DNA from: Mycolicibacterium sp. J2
GTDB taxonomy: Bacteria; Actinomycetota; Actinomycetes; Mycobacteriales; Mycobacteriaceae
DNA: 64,000 nt
Direction: 5' to 3'
Assembly: GCF_026240945.1 (NCBI RefSeq)
Contig: NZ_JAPFPY010000028.1
Coordinates: forward strand, 26,672 to 90,671
Shown piece by piece: positions 15,305-23,751 of the stretch. A program made the translations under genes and the position numbers. The notes under the pieces were generated by a model, which was given only the letters and a program-made list of their open reading frames with translations, made no database searches and had not been told where the DNA came from. How positions within the stretch are numbered: position 1 is the stretch's first letter; every line of letters begins with the position of its first letter.

Positions 15305-16612
15305 ATGGTCGCCATCACGTCCAGCACTCCCGCAGACATCACAGTCGCCCCCACGCTGGTGCGTCGCCACCGCACGATCGGGGTGGTGCCCACCGCCTCC
15401 ATGATCGCCGGCGCGGCGATCGGTGCAGCGTGGTTCTGGATTCCGTTGTCCATCATGGTGATCGGTATCTCCTCGATACCTTCGGTGATCGGCTTCGCCG
15501 TGTCCGCGGTGGTGTTCGTGTACCTGATGCGCGGCGTGGAGGCGATCGAGCGGCTGCGCAGCGAGGCGGTTTTCGGGCTGCAGATCCCCGTACCGCCGCG
15601 CAGCCAGTCGCCATATACGGGGTTCCAACGCTGGGCGCATCAGCTCTGGCTGGACATCAGCAGCAGCCGGTTCTGGAAGGCCACCGGTCAGCATTACCTG
15701 CGGATGACGTACGACCTCACGGTATGCGGGATCGCGCTGGGCCTGCTGGCGTTCGCCATCCTGGCCCCAGCCTTCGCCGCGGCGATCCGGCGCAGTGACG
15801 CGGACTCCGGGTTGACCTTCATCTCTGTACCGCTGGCCTGGCTGCTGGCCGTCATCGCGCTGGTCGCCGCGGTCGCGCTGCTGGTGTTGGGACCGGCCGT
15901 CGACGCGAAGATCGATCGGTGGTTGCTGGCCGCCTCCCCCACGGCGGCGCTGCAGTACCAGGTCAGCGCCTTGGCTCAGGCGCGCCAGGGCGCGGTGTCC
16001 TCGGCACAGACCGAGCGTCATCGCATCGAACGCGATCTGCACGACAGCGTGCAGCCCCGACTGGTGTCGCTGGCCATGACCATCGGGCTGGCACAGACCA
16101 AACTCGACACCGATCCGGCCGCGGCCAAGCAGCTCATCGGCGAGGCGCACGCCGACGCCATGAGCGCCCTGGCGGAACTGCGCAACGTGGTGCGCGGGAT
16201 CGCGCCGACCATCCTGACCGATCGCGGCCTGGACGCGGCCCTGTCGGCGGTGGTGCAGCGCACCCAGATCTCCGGCGTGCCGACCGCCCTCGATGTGTAC
16301 CTGCCCCGGCGGTTGCCCGATGAAGTGGAATCGGTCGCCTATTTCGTGGTGGCAGAAGCCTTGACGAATGTGGCCAAACACGCCCAAGCCGGCCAAGCCG
16401 TGGTGACGGTGCGTTATGACGAGGCAAGCCGGGTGCTGCATGTGTCGGTGTACGACGACGGGCGCGGCGGCGCCGAGATCGGCGCCGACGAGGACGCCAC
16501 CGGCCTGCGCGGCCTGACCGAGCGGGTACGCGCCGCCGGCGGCACGTTCACGGTGTCCAGCCCCGTCACCGGTCCCACCATCGTGACGGCGGTGCTGCCA
16601 TGCGCATCGTGA
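15305..16612 (+). CDS. NarL-type sensor histidine kinase
   Basis: 435-residue membrane kinase. N-terminal hydrophobic helices near 30-75 and 135-200 resemble the 'putative sensor' domain of actinobacterial kinases (RFWKATGQHYLRMTYDL between them). Then comes a HisKA_3 dimerisation domain with phospho-acceptor H246 (IERDLHDSVQ) and a HATPase_c domain with the N-box NVAKHAQ and G-box GRGGAEIG and TGLRGLTERV. It should phosphorylate the response regulator encoded immediately downstream, whose start overlaps this gene by 13 bp. The third gene of the operon is a DUF4097-like membrane protein. The signal is unknown; related actinobacterial kinases often report envelope stress. Confidence 0.92.
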   Translation: MVAITSSTPADITVAPTLVRRHRTIGVVPTASMIAGAAIGAAWFWIPLSIMVIGISSIPSVIGFAVSAVVFVYLMRGVEAIERLRSEAVFGLQIPVPPRSQSPYTGFQRWAHQLWLDISSSRFWKATGQHYLRMTYDLTVCGIALGLLAFAILAPAFAAAIRRSDADSGLTFISVPLAWLLAVIALVAAVALLVLGPAVDAKIDRWLLAASPTAALQYQVSALAQARQGAVSSAQTERHRIERDLHDSVQPRLVSLAMTIGLAQTKLDTDPAAAKQLIGEAHADAMSALAELRNVVRGIAPTILTDRGLDAALSAVVQRTQISGVPTALDVYLPRRLPDEVESVAYFVVAEALTNVAKHAQAGQAVVTVRYDEASRVLHVSVYDDGRGGAEIGADEDATGLRGLTERVRAAGGTFTVSSPVTGPTIVTAVLPCAS

Positions 16613-17244
16613 TCGCCGAGGATTCGGCGCTGCTGCGGGCGGGGATCGAGCGCATCCTCGCCGATGCGGGCCACGAGATCGTGGCCGGTGTTCCCGACGC
16701 GACCGGACTGCTGCACCTGGTCAACGAACACCACCCCGATCTGGCCATCGTGGACGTCCGGATGCCGCCGACCTTCACCGACGAAGGTATCCGCGCGGCA
16801 GCGCTGTTGCGCTCGCAGAACCCGGAATCCCCCGTGCTCGTCCTCTCGCACTATGTCGAGGAACGCTACGCGGCCGACTTGATCGCTTCGGACACCAAGG
16901 GATTCGGGTATCTGCTCAAGGACCGGGTGGCCGATGTGCCCGCCTTTCTCGATGCGGTCGAGGTGGTCGGCACGGGCGGCACCGTGCTCGACCCGGAGGT
17001 CGTCTCGCAGATCCTGGTCCGGTCCCGACGCGGGGCGGTTCTCGACGAACTGACGCCGCGGGAGCGGGATGTCTTGCAGCTCATGGCCGAGGGTAAGTCG
17101 AACTCGGCAATCAGCGCGGCGCTGCACATCTCGGTCGGCTCGGCCGAGAAGCACATCGCATCGATCTTCACCAAGTTGGCACTCACCCCCGATGACAGCG
17201 AGAACCGCCGCGTGCTGGCCGTCCTGCGCTACCTCGAATCCTGA
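16600..17244 (+). CDS. LuxR/NarL-family response regulator
   Basis: 214 residues. An N-terminal receiver domain has acidic pocket E7-D8, phospho-acceptor D52 (AIVDVRMPP) and the switch segment VLSHYVEERYA; K107 lies in GYLLKDRV. A C-terminal LuxR-type HTH follows (LTPRERDVLQLMAEGKSNSAISAALH by position, about 150-200). The ATG at 16600 overlaps the kinase gene, indicating translational coupling. It probably controls its own operon and the downstream DUF4097-like gene; no operator was identified. Confidence 0.93.
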   Translation: MRIVIAEDSALLRAGIERILADAGHEIVAGVPDATGLLHLVNEHHPDLAIVDVRMPPTFTDEGIRAAALLRSQNPESPVLVLSHYVEERYAADLIASDTKGFGYLLKDRVADVPAFLDAVEVVGTGGTVLDPEVVSQILVRSRRGAVLDELTPRERDVLQLMAEGKSNSAISAALHISVGSAEKHIASIFTKLALTPDDSENRRVLAVLRYLES

Positions 17245-17257
17245 AAGGGCTGTCCCC

Positions 17258-18142
17258 GTGACCATCACCTCCCCCGACACCCTCACCCCGCCCGCACCGG
17301 CCGACCCGCCTCACCTGTCCAGCGGCGGGCGCGGCGTCATCCGCGTTCTGCTGGTGGCCACCGCCGCCATCGTGATCATCGGCGCGGTCGCCGGGCTGGG
17401 GGCGCTGGCCTGGGGGCTCAGCGCATTCCGGGTCGTCACCGACCACCAGACGCTGCCCACCGCCATCCGGTCGCTCACCCTCGACACCGCCGACTCGCCG
17501 GTGGCCGTGCGGATCACCGCCGACCGCAACGTCACCGAACCCCGCATCGATCTGCGCATGGTCGCCTCCACTGGCACCAGCGATCAACATCTGCGCGTGA
17601 CCAACGACGCCAACGGAACCCATGTCGTCGTGGCCGGCGCCGCGGGCGGGCTGTTCGACTTCGGCGACCCGGGCGAGGTCACCGTCACCCTGCCGCCGGA
17701 GACCGGGCGACAGCTCGCGCTCACGGTACGCCAGAACACCGGTGTGTTGCTGGCCCAAGCCGACCTGGATCAGCTCACCGCCAGCACCTCGGACGGCGCG
17801 GTCGTACTGCGCGGCGCGGTCCGCCGTGTCGAGGTGCGTGCCCAGGACGGTGAGATCACCGCGCGCCAACCCATCTCGGTGGCCGAGTCGTTCGACGCGA
17901 CGACCACCCAGGGTGATATCTCGGTCAGTTTCGCCGACCTAGCGCCGCGCCAGGTACAGGCGGTGACCCGCGACGGGGACATCTCGTTATCCCTGCCGGC
18001 TCCCGGCCCCTACGTGGTGCACGCCCAGTCCGGCGGCTCCGCCACGGTCCGGGTGCCGGAGACCGGCGACGCAGCCCGAGCCGCCGGGCAGATCACCGCC
18101 CGCTCCGACGACGGGAACGTCACCATCGACACGCTCAGGTGA
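17258..18142 (+). CDS. Membrane-anchored DUF4097-like beta-helical protein
   Basis: 294 residues. A short Pro-rich cytoplasmic N-terminus and one transmembrane helix (~29-55) are followed by an extracytoplasmic part built of repeating short beta strands (DGAVVLRG, DGEITARQ, QGDISVSF, DGDISLSL, DGNVTID). This pattern is typical of DUF4097/auto-transporter-like beta-solenoids. GTG 17258 lies 13 nt after the response regulator stop, so the three genes form an operon. In other actinobacteria and firmicutes such proteins accompany envelope-stress two-component systems; that role is inferred here. The 3' end overlaps the convergent nitronate monooxygenase gene by 8 bp. Confidence 0.75.
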   Translation: MTITSPDTLTPPAPADPPHLSSGGRGVIRVLLVATAAIVIIGAVAGLGALAWGLSAFRVVTDHQTLPTAIRSLTLDTADSPVAVRITADRNVTEPRIDLRMVASTGTSDQHLRVTNDANGTHVVVAGAAGGLFDFGDPGEVTVTLPPETGRQLALTVRQNTGVLLAQADLDQLTASTSDGAVVLRGAVRRVEVRAQDGEITARQPISVAESFDATTTQGDISVSFADLAPRQVQAVTRDGDISLSLPAPGPYVVHAQSGGSATVRVPETGDAARAAGQITARSDDGNVTIDTLR

Positions 18143-19151
18143 GCGCGGCGATGATCGTGGCGGCCGGGCCGGAGGTGATCCGGCGGAATCCGGTCCCGGC
18201 CCAGATATTGGTGGCCTGCGGATCCCCGGCCCGCACCGACGCGGCGCGCACCGGACTGGTCAGGTAGTGCACCTCGGGATAACCCAGCGGAGCCTGCGCG
18301 TCGTGTTCGTCGACGAAGCGGTTGCGCAACCCACGCGCGTAGCGCCCCGAAAAAGCCTTCGTCACAACGGTTTCGGTGAATGCCGGATCCTGCAGGGCGG
18401 CGCGGTGTACCGGGCTGCTGCCGGACTCATCAGCCAGTAGAAACGCGGTGCCCAGTTGCGCGGCGGCCGCGCCCGCATCACGCACCCGCTCGACATCTTC
18501 GGCCGTCATCAGGCCGCCGGCAGCCACCACCGGAACGTCCGTGGCCGCCAGCACATCGGCCAACAGCTCATCGAGGGATTGGGTGGCCGGCCGAACGGCC
18601 GGGTCGTAGGTGCCGCGATGCCCGCCGGCGTCAGGCCCCTGCACGGCCAGGCCGTCGACACCGCGGCCGACGGCTTCCCGGGCTTCCGCCAGCGTGGTCA
18701 CGGTAGCCACCGTCAGGATGCCCGCGGCTTTCAACCGGGCGGTTTCGGCGGCGGTGGGCGCCCCGAAGGTGAAGGACACCACCTCCGGCCGCAGATCGAG
18801 CACGACCTCGAGTTTGGCCGCCCAGTCGTCGTCGTTGAATTTCGGCTCGCCCAGGGCGACCCCGTAGCGCTGCGCTTCTCCGGACAGTGCCGCAATGTAG
18901 CGGTCGATATCACCCGGCCGCAGGGCACTGGGCTGGGGGGCAAAGAGATTGACGCCGATCGGCTGCGTGGTGAGCTGACGGGTGGCGGTCAGCCGTTGGG
19001 CGAAGACGTCGGCCGACAGGTAACCCGCGGCGACGAACCCGAGGCCGCCTGCCTCCGAGCCGGCCGCCGCCAGCTCCGGGGTGGAGGGGCCGCCCGCCAT
19101 CGGTGCCACCAGGATCGGGGCCGTCAGATCCCGCAGAGTGAACTCACCCAT
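18135..19151 (-). CDS. Nitronate monooxygenase family flavoprotein
   Basis: 338-residue TIM-barrel FMN enzyme of the NMO (2-nitropropane dioxygenase) family, which oxidises alkyl nitronates such as propionate-3-nitronate. Motifs: N-terminal PILVAPMAGGPSTPELA (FMN loop), GVDGLAVQGPDAGGHRGTY with the catalytic His of GGHRG, VPVVAAGGLMTAEDV, and the phosphate-binding GAAAAQLGTAFLL. Length fits class I NMO. ATG 19151 is preceded by an AAGGCGG ribosome-binding site. It lies 117 bp downstream of the Rrf2 regulator on the same strand and may be monocistronic. Confidence 0.92.
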   Translation of the reverse strand: MGEFTLRDLTAPILVAPMAGGPSTPELAAAGSEAGGLGFVAAGYLSADVFAQRLTATRQLTTQPIGVNLFAPQPSALRPGDIDRYIAALSGEAQRYGVALGEPKFNDDDWAAKLEVVLDLRPEVVSFTFGAPTAAETARLKAAGILTVATVTTLAEAREAVGRGVDGLAVQGPDAGGHRGTYDPAVRPATQSLDELLADVLAATDVPVVAAGGLMTAEDVERVRDAGAAAAQLGTAFLLADESGSSPVHRAALQDPAFTETVVTKAFSGRYARGLRNRFVDEHDAQAPLGYPEVHYLTSPVRAASVRAGDPQATNIWAGTGFRRITSGPAATIIAALT

Positions 19152-19268
19152 CGCACACCGCCTTCATCCGCTGCACCGTGCACAACATCGCCGGACATCG
19201 TGATCATCCCATCCTGGGCAGTGCGCGCGGAGCATGGTTGACCGGCCGCACGGATCGGGCGGCGACGC

Positions 19269-19739
19269 TCAGGCGTGACCGCGTTCGCTCTCCTGGCCGA
19301 GGTAGTCACGCGCCAGGGTCGCCACGTGGGCGGGCAACTCACCGGCGGCCACATCGGCGAGGCTGGTCTGTTCCAAGACCGACCGCATGCTGGCCCGCAG
19401 GGCGCGCCAGACGTCGGTGAGCGCCGCCGTCGGACCGGAGTACGGCAGGTCGCCCAGGCCGATATCGCGCACGCTGGCCAGCGGTCCGTCGATGCAGCGC
19501 AGCACGTCGGCGACGCTGATCGCCGACGCCGGGCGGGCCAGTTCGTAGCCGCCCTCCCGGCCGCGATGGCTGCGCACCAGCCGGTCGGTGCGCAGGTCGG
19601 ACAGGATATCGACGAGAAACTGCGCCGGGATGCCCTGGGCCTTGGCCAGGTCATCGGTCTTGACCAGTTCCCCGTCGCCAACGGTGGCCAATTGCACCAT
19701 GGCGCGGACGGCGTACTCCGCCTTCGCCGACATGCGCAT
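19269..19739 (-). CDS. Rrf2-family transcriptional regulator (CymR-like)
   Basis: 156 residues. A winged-helix Rrf2 DNA-binding domain has the family N-terminus MSAKAEYAVRAMVQLA, recognition helix IPAQFLVDILSDL and wing VRSHRGREGGYELARPA. The three-cysteine Fe-S motif of IscR/NsrR is absent (one Cys, C82, in DVLRCIDGP), so this is the non-cluster CymR-like branch linked to cysteine and sulfur control. M. tuberculosis Rv1287, next to cysDN, is of this type. Here the cys operon is 2.2 kb away on the same strand. Regulation of cysD is plausible but inferred. A second ATG two codons in is also possible. Confidence 0.9.
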   Translation of the reverse strand: MRMSAKAEYAVRAMVQLATVGDGELVKTDDLAKAQGIPAQFLVDILSDLRTDRLVRSHRGREGGYELARPASAISVADVLRCIDGPLASVRDIGLGDLPYSGPTAALTDVWRALRASMRSVLEQTSLADVAAGELPAHVATLARDYLGQESERGHA

Positions 19740-19765
19740 ACCGCGGATTCTGCCAGGCGCGCGGT

Positions 19766-20446
19766 TCAGCTCACGGGCGGCGCCACGTTGCGCACGGTCC
19801 CGGTCATCGCGCGCACCGAGTCGGGCACCGGGATGGCGGGGTCACAATCGGGCGCCGGCTGCGGCGGCCCATAGCTGAGCTGCATCGGGACCACGCCGGC
19901 CCAGCCGCCCGCCTCGACATCCGATTCGGGGTCCTCGGGCCAACCGGCGCTGACCTTGAGCGACCAATTGTCGGTGCCGATCGGCATCCGCAGCGCCAGG
20001 CTGGCCACCAGCTCCTTGCGGGTGCTCGGCCGCAGTTCGGCCACTCGCCCCGGGATGAATGTGTCGGTGAGCGCGTTCAGATAGGCGAGCTTGCGGTCTT
20101 CGGGAACGGGTTCGAAGGTGCCGAACAGGACAGCCGAGCGGTAGCGGAAGGACGACTCGAAACCGCTGCGCGCCACCACGACCCCATCCAGCGTGGTCAC
20201 CGACACCGCGGCCGGGGCGCCATCGGCCAGCGCCCGCAGCCAGGGTGACCCGGTCGATCCGTGGATCACCAATTCGTCTGCCAGTCGGGCGAATCCGATG
20301 GGGAACGCCACCGGATGCCCGTCACGCACCAACGCCACGGTGGCCAACGGGGTGCTGTCCAGCAGTTGATCCAGCACCTCGCGGGAGGTGTCCTGCTTTT
20401 CCCGCAGCCGGGTGACGCTGGTGGAGGGCCTGACCGGTTCCGTCAC
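19766..20446 (-). CDS. Pyridoxamine 5'-phosphate oxidase-like FMN protein
   Basis: 226 residues with a split-barrel FMN-binding domain of the PPOX superfamily: PLATVALVRDGHPVAFPIGFARLADELVIHGSTGSPWLRAL, VVARSGFESSFRYRSAVLFG. The C-terminus includes GTDNWSLKVSAGWPEDP. It is distinct from bona fide PdxH and closer to the NimA/'pyridoxamine oxidase family' proteins of unknown substrate. The start GTG 20446 overlaps the stop of the upstream cysteine hydrolase gene (GTGA), so the two are translationally coupled and probably act in one pathway. Confidence 0.85.
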   Translation of the reverse strand: MTEPVRPSTSVTRLREKQDTSREVLDQLLDSTPLATVALVRDGHPVAFPIGFARLADELVIHGSTGSPWLRALADGAPAAVSVTTLDGVVVARSGFESSFRYRSAVLFGTFEPVPEDRKLAYLNALTDTFIPGRVAELRPSTRKELVASLALRMPIGTDNWSLKVSAGWPEDPESDVEAGGWAGVVPMQLSYGPPQPAPDCDPAIPVPDSVRAMTGTVRNVAPPVS

Positions 20447-21033
20447 GGGATATCAGCCGCCCCCGGCACCACCACGGCGAACAAATCGGACAACGCGGCC
20501 AGGCTGGCTGCTTGCAAAGCCTCCGCAGGTACCGGCCCGCCGGGTCCCGGCAGCGCCCGGGTGGCGGTGGCGGCAGCAACCACCGTCGGCGCGAACCCGA
20601 GATTGAAGGCACCACGGGCCGTAGAGTTGACGCACATATGAGTCATGAATCCGGCCAGGATGAGGTTCGAGGCGCCGACGGTCTTCAGCTCGGCCTCCAA
20701 ATCGGTCTCTACGAAGGAATTCGGGTAGTTCTTCACGATCACCGGTTCACCGCCGCGCGGGGCAACCTGGGCGGCGATGGCGCCCGATTCCCCGGCGATG
20801 TCGTACAGCGACCCGGGTCCGTCATCGTGCTGTATGTGAATGACCGGAATGCCCGCCGTCCTCGCGCGCTCCAGCAGCAGCGCCGTCTCGTCCAGCGCGG
20901 CCTGCACGCCGTCGAGCTCCATGACACCCTGGGTGTAGGTGTTCTGGCAGTCGATCAGGATCAGGGTGGACTCCGTGAGCGGAGCCGGGGCTGCGGGCAG
21001 ACTGGCAAGTTCGCGCAGGGTGGGTCGAGTCAC
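20443..21033 (-). CDS. Isochorismatase-like cysteine hydrolase
   Basis: 196 residues of the isochorismatase/nicotinamidase superfamily. The catalytic triad is visible: D28 (TLILIDCQN), K101 (VIVKNYPNSF) and C134 (AGFMTHMCVNSTAR), with the cis-peptide region before the Cys. These enzymes hydrolyse amides or related bonds; the substrate is not predictable. The start GTG 21033 lacks a ribosome-binding site, but TAGGCT at 21041-21046 (minus strand) is 7 nt upstream, so the mRNA is probably leaderless. First gene of a two-gene operon with the PPOX-like flavoprotein. A 36-bp perfect palindrome lies 70 bp upstream. Confidence 0.9.
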   Translation of the reverse strand: MTRPTLRELASLPAAPAPLTESTLILIDCQNTYTQGVMELDGVQAALDETALLLERARTAGIPVIHIQHDDGPGSLYDIAGESGAIAAQVAPRGGEPVIVKNYPNSFVETDLEAELKTVGASNLILAGFMTHMCVNSTARGAFNLGFAPTVVAAATATRALPGPGGPVPAEALQAASLAALSDLFAVVVPGAADIP

Positions 21034-21040
21034 GTCCTGC

Positions 21041-21046
21041 AGCCTA
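21041..21046 (-). promoter_or_regulatory. Predicted -10 element, leaderless cysteine-hydrolase operon
   Basis: Minus-strand TAGGCT, then 7 nt, then GTG 21033. This fits the mycobacterial leaderless-start spacing. Confidence 0.5.
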
Positions 21047-21102
21047 GCCAGCGGATCGGCAGGGCGCTGCCGATGACCGGCGGGGAGAGCAGCGGGTCAC
21101 TT

Positions 21103-21138
21103 CGGAATAGCGATATCACCGGTGATATCGCTATTCCG
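21103..21138. promoter_or_regulatory. Perfect 36-bp palindrome between cysQ and the hydrolase operon
   Basis: The half-site CGGAATAGCGATATCACC (21103-21120) is followed without a spacer by its exact reverse complement (21121-21138). It contains nested GATATC and ACCGGT palindromes. No loop and no T-tract favour a protein-binding operator over a terminator, although a cysQ terminator cannot be excluded. It lies 33 bp after the cysQ stop and 57-92 bp upstream of the predicted -10 of the downstream operon. Confidence 0.6.
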
Positions 21139-21171
21139 CAACCGGTCAGCGGGCCACTGACGGGCGCGACG

Positions 21172-21903
21172 TCAGGCGGCCGTGACGGCCAGCACCGCCT
21201 GCGCCAGTTCCGGGCGGCACACCACCAGGTCCGGGAGCAACACGTTGTCCTGGTTGTAGACCAGCGGCGAACCGTCGATCCGTGAGGTGTGCAGACCGGC
21301 GGCGCGGGCCACCGCAACCGGTGCCGCCGAATCCCACTCGTACTGCCCACCCGCGTGCACGTACACGTCCGAGACGCCTTGCACCACCGATGCGACTTTG
21401 GCTCCGGCCGAACCCATTTCGACCAGGGTGCCGCCCAGGGCATCGCGCACCGCCAGCGCCACGGCCGGTGGGCGGGTGCGTGACACCACGATTCGCGGCG
21501 CAACCGGGGCGGCGGGCGGCGCGGCCACCGTGGGCGTGGACAGTGTGACGCCCTGGGCGGGCAACGCCACCGCACCGGCTACCAACTCCCCCGCCTGCCA
21601 CAACGCGACATGCACGGCCCAATCGGCACGGCCGAGTTCGGAGAACTCGCGGGTGCCGTCCAGCGGGTCGACGATCCAGACCCGCTCGGCACGCAGCCGC
21701 ACCTTATCGTCGGCACCTTCCTCCGACAGGACCGCGTCAGCGGGGCGGTGCTGGGCCAGGGCAGCCATCAGGAAGTCGTGGGACCGCTTGTCCCCCGCGG
21801 CTTTCCGCGCCGCGGCGTCGGCATCGGCCAATTCGTCGCGGACACCGAGCAGCAGCTCACCGGCCTCGGTGGCCAGCCGGGCCGCCAGCTCGTGATCACT
21901 CAT
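21172..21903 (-). CDS. cysQ: 3'(2'),5'-bisphosphate nucleotidase CysQ
   Basis: 243-residue Mg-dependent phosphatase of the inositol-monophosphatase fold. It removes the 3'-phosphate from PAP/PAPS and so clears the by-product of sulfate assimilation and sulfotransferases. The metal site is clear: LSEEGAD and WIVDPLDGTREF (residues 76-87, D79 and D82), with the C-terminal YEWDSAAPVAVARAAG block that completes the pocket. Its ATG overlaps the cysNC stop codon (ATGA), placing it as the third gene of cysD-cysNC-cysQ. As I recall, M. tuberculosis cysQ lies elsewhere (Rv2131c), so this linkage is a notable local arrangement. Confidence 0.93.
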   Translation of the reverse strand: MSDHELAARLATEAGELLLGVRDELADADAAARKAAGDKRSHDFLMAALAQHRPADAVLSEEGADDKVRLRAERVWIVDPLDGTREFSELGRADWAVHVALWQAGELVAGAVALPAQGVTLSTPTVAAPPAAPVAPRIVVSRTRPPAVALAVRDALGGTLVEMGSAGAKVASVVQGVSDVYVHAGGQYEWDSAAPVAVARAAGLHTSRIDGSPLVYNQDNVLLPDLVVCRPELAQAVLAVTAA

Positions 21904-23750
21904 TCCCGAGTACCTAACAGGTCGATCACCTGCTGCGCCAGTTCGTCGGCGGACTGATCGGGCGTCAGGCGCAGATCCGGGTTCTTCGGCCGCTGGTAGG
22001 GGCTGTCGATACCGGTGAAGTGGGTGATTTCACCACGACGAGCTTTAGCGTAGAGCCCCTTGGGGTCACGGCGCTCGCAATCCTCCAGCGGGGTATCGCA
22101 GAACACCTCGAAGAAATCGAACCCGCGTTCGGCGTGCACCCGGCGGGCCAGCTCGCGGTGTTCCTCCAGCGGGCTGATCGCGGGTACCAACACGATCTGC
22201 CCCGAGTCGGCGAGCAGCGTCGCGATATGGGCGAGCCGGCGCAGGTTCTCGGCGCGGTCGTCCATCGAGAATCCGAGGTCGGCGTTCAGGCCGTGGCGCA
22301 GGTTGTCGCCGTCGAGCACATAGGCGGGCCGGCCCGCGGCCAACAACTTCTGCTCGACAAGCATTGCCACCGAAGACTTTCCGGAACCGGACAGTCCGGT
22401 GAACCATACCGTGGAGCCCTTCGACAGCCGGTCGGCGGCGGTCACCAGGTTTTGGTGACGCACCGCGTTCGGGCTCGCCGCCCGCGTCGCGGCGGGTTCG
22501 GTATCGCGCACCATGCCGGCGGCGACGGTGCCGTTGGTGTCCGGGTCGATCAGGATGAACGACCCGGTCGCCGAGTTGCGGGAGTACTCGTCGAGCAGCA
22601 GCGGGGTCTGGGTGCGCAGCGTGACCCGGCCCAGTTCGTTGAGCTTGAGTGCCGTCGCGCTCTTGTCACGGTGCAGGGTGTTGACGTCCAGCCGGTAGTC
22701 CAGTGCCGCCACCCTGGCCCGGGTGGTGCGGGTGGTGTGCTTGATCAGGTAGTCCCGGCCTGGCTCGAGGGCGGACCCGTCGGCCATCCAGCACACCGTG
22801 GCGTCGAACTCGCTGGTGGTGTGCGGCTGGTTGTTGGCCCGGGCGATCATGTCACCGCGCGAGATGTCGATATCGTCGGCCAGGCTGATGGACACTGCCA
22901 TCGGCGGAAACGCCTCGGTGACAGGGCCGTTCGGGCCGTCGATGGCGGTGATGGCGGTGGTCTTCCCCGCCGGCAGCACCACCACCTCGTCGCCTGGACG
23001 CATCACCCCGCTGGCCACGGTGCCCGCATAGCTGCGGTGATCGGCGTGCTCGCGGGTCTGCGGCCGGATCACATATTGCACCGGGAAGCGGACGTCGACC
23101 AGATTGCGGTCGCCGGCGATATACACCTCTTCCAGGTGGCTCAGCAGGGCCGGGCCCTCATACCAAGGCGCCACGTCGGATTTGCTGACGACGTTGTCCC
23201 CGTTGAGCGCCGACATCGGGATCGTCGTGACGTCGTGGATGTCCAGCCGTGCGGCGAACTCGTGGAAGTCATCGCGAATCTTGTTGAACCGGTTCTCATC
23301 CCAGTCGACAAGGTCCATCTTGTTGACCGCCAGCACGATGTGCTGGATGCCCAGCAGCGAGGCCAGGAAGGCGTGCCGGCGGGACTGCTCGAGCAGGCCG
23401 TGGCGGGCGTCGACGAGCACGATCACCAACTGCGCCGTCGAAGCACCGGTCACCATGTTGCGGGTGTACTGCACGTGGCCCGGGGTGTCGGCGATGATGA
23501 ACTTGCGCTTGGCTGTGGCGAAATAGCGGTACGCCACGTCGATGGTGATGCCCTGCTCCCGCTCGGCGCGCAGGCCGTCGGTCACCAAAGCCAGGTCGGT
23601 GTAGTCGTTTCCGCGTTCCTTGGAGGTCCGCTCGACGGCGGCCAGCTGGTCCTCCATGACGGCCTTGGAGTCGAACAGCAGCCGCCCGATCAGGGTGGAC
23701 TTGCCGTCGTCGACCGAGCCGGCGGTCGCGATGCGAAGCAGCGTTGCCAT
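21900..23750 (-). CDS. cysN: Bifunctional sulfate adenylyltransferase subunit 1 / APS kinase (CysN-CysC fusion)
   Basis: 616 residues catalysing GTP-driven ATP sulfurylase (with CysD) and then APS phosphorylation to PAPS. The N-terminal GTPase has GSVDDGKST (11-19), the switch ADTPGHVQYTRNM, and NKMDLVD; two beta-barrel domains follow to about 430. The C-terminal APS kinase domain begins near 445 with P-loop TGLSGSGKSS, DGDNLRHGLNADLGFS and the ISPLEEHR region. The start is ATG 23750, one base after the cysD stop; the frame is open 25 codons further but runs into cysD. It overlaps cysQ by 4 bp. The fused CysNC form is typical of mycobacteria. Confidence 0.96.
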   Translation of the reverse strand: MATLLRIATAGSVDDGKSTLIGRLLFDSKAVMEDQLAAVERTSKERGNDYTDLALVTDGLRAEREQGITIDVAYRYFATAKRKFIIADTPGHVQYTRNMVTGASTAQLVIVLVDARHGLLEQSRRHAFLASLLGIQHIVLAVNKMDLVDWDENRFNKIRDDFHEFAARLDIHDVTTIPMSALNGDNVVSKSDVAPWYEGPALLSHLEEVYIAGDRNLVDVRFPVQYVIRPQTREHADHRSYAGTVASGVMRPGDEVVVLPAGKTTAITAIDGPNGPVTEAFPPMAVSISLADDIDISRGDMIARANNQPHTTSEFDATVCWMADGSALEPGRDYLIKHTTRTTRARVAALDYRLDVNTLHRDKSATALKLNELGRVTLRTQTPLLLDEYSRNSATGSFILIDPDTNGTVAAGMVRDTEPAATRAASPNAVRHQNLVTAADRLSKGSTVWFTGLSGSGKSSVAMLVEQKLLAAGRPAYVLDGDNLRHGLNADLGFSMDDRAENLRRLAHIATLLADSGQIVLVPAISPLEEHRELARRVHAERGFDFFEVFCDTPLEDCERRDPKGLYAKARRGEITHFTGIDSPYQRPKNPDLRLTPDQSADELAQQVIDLLGTRE

Positions 23751-23751
23751 A

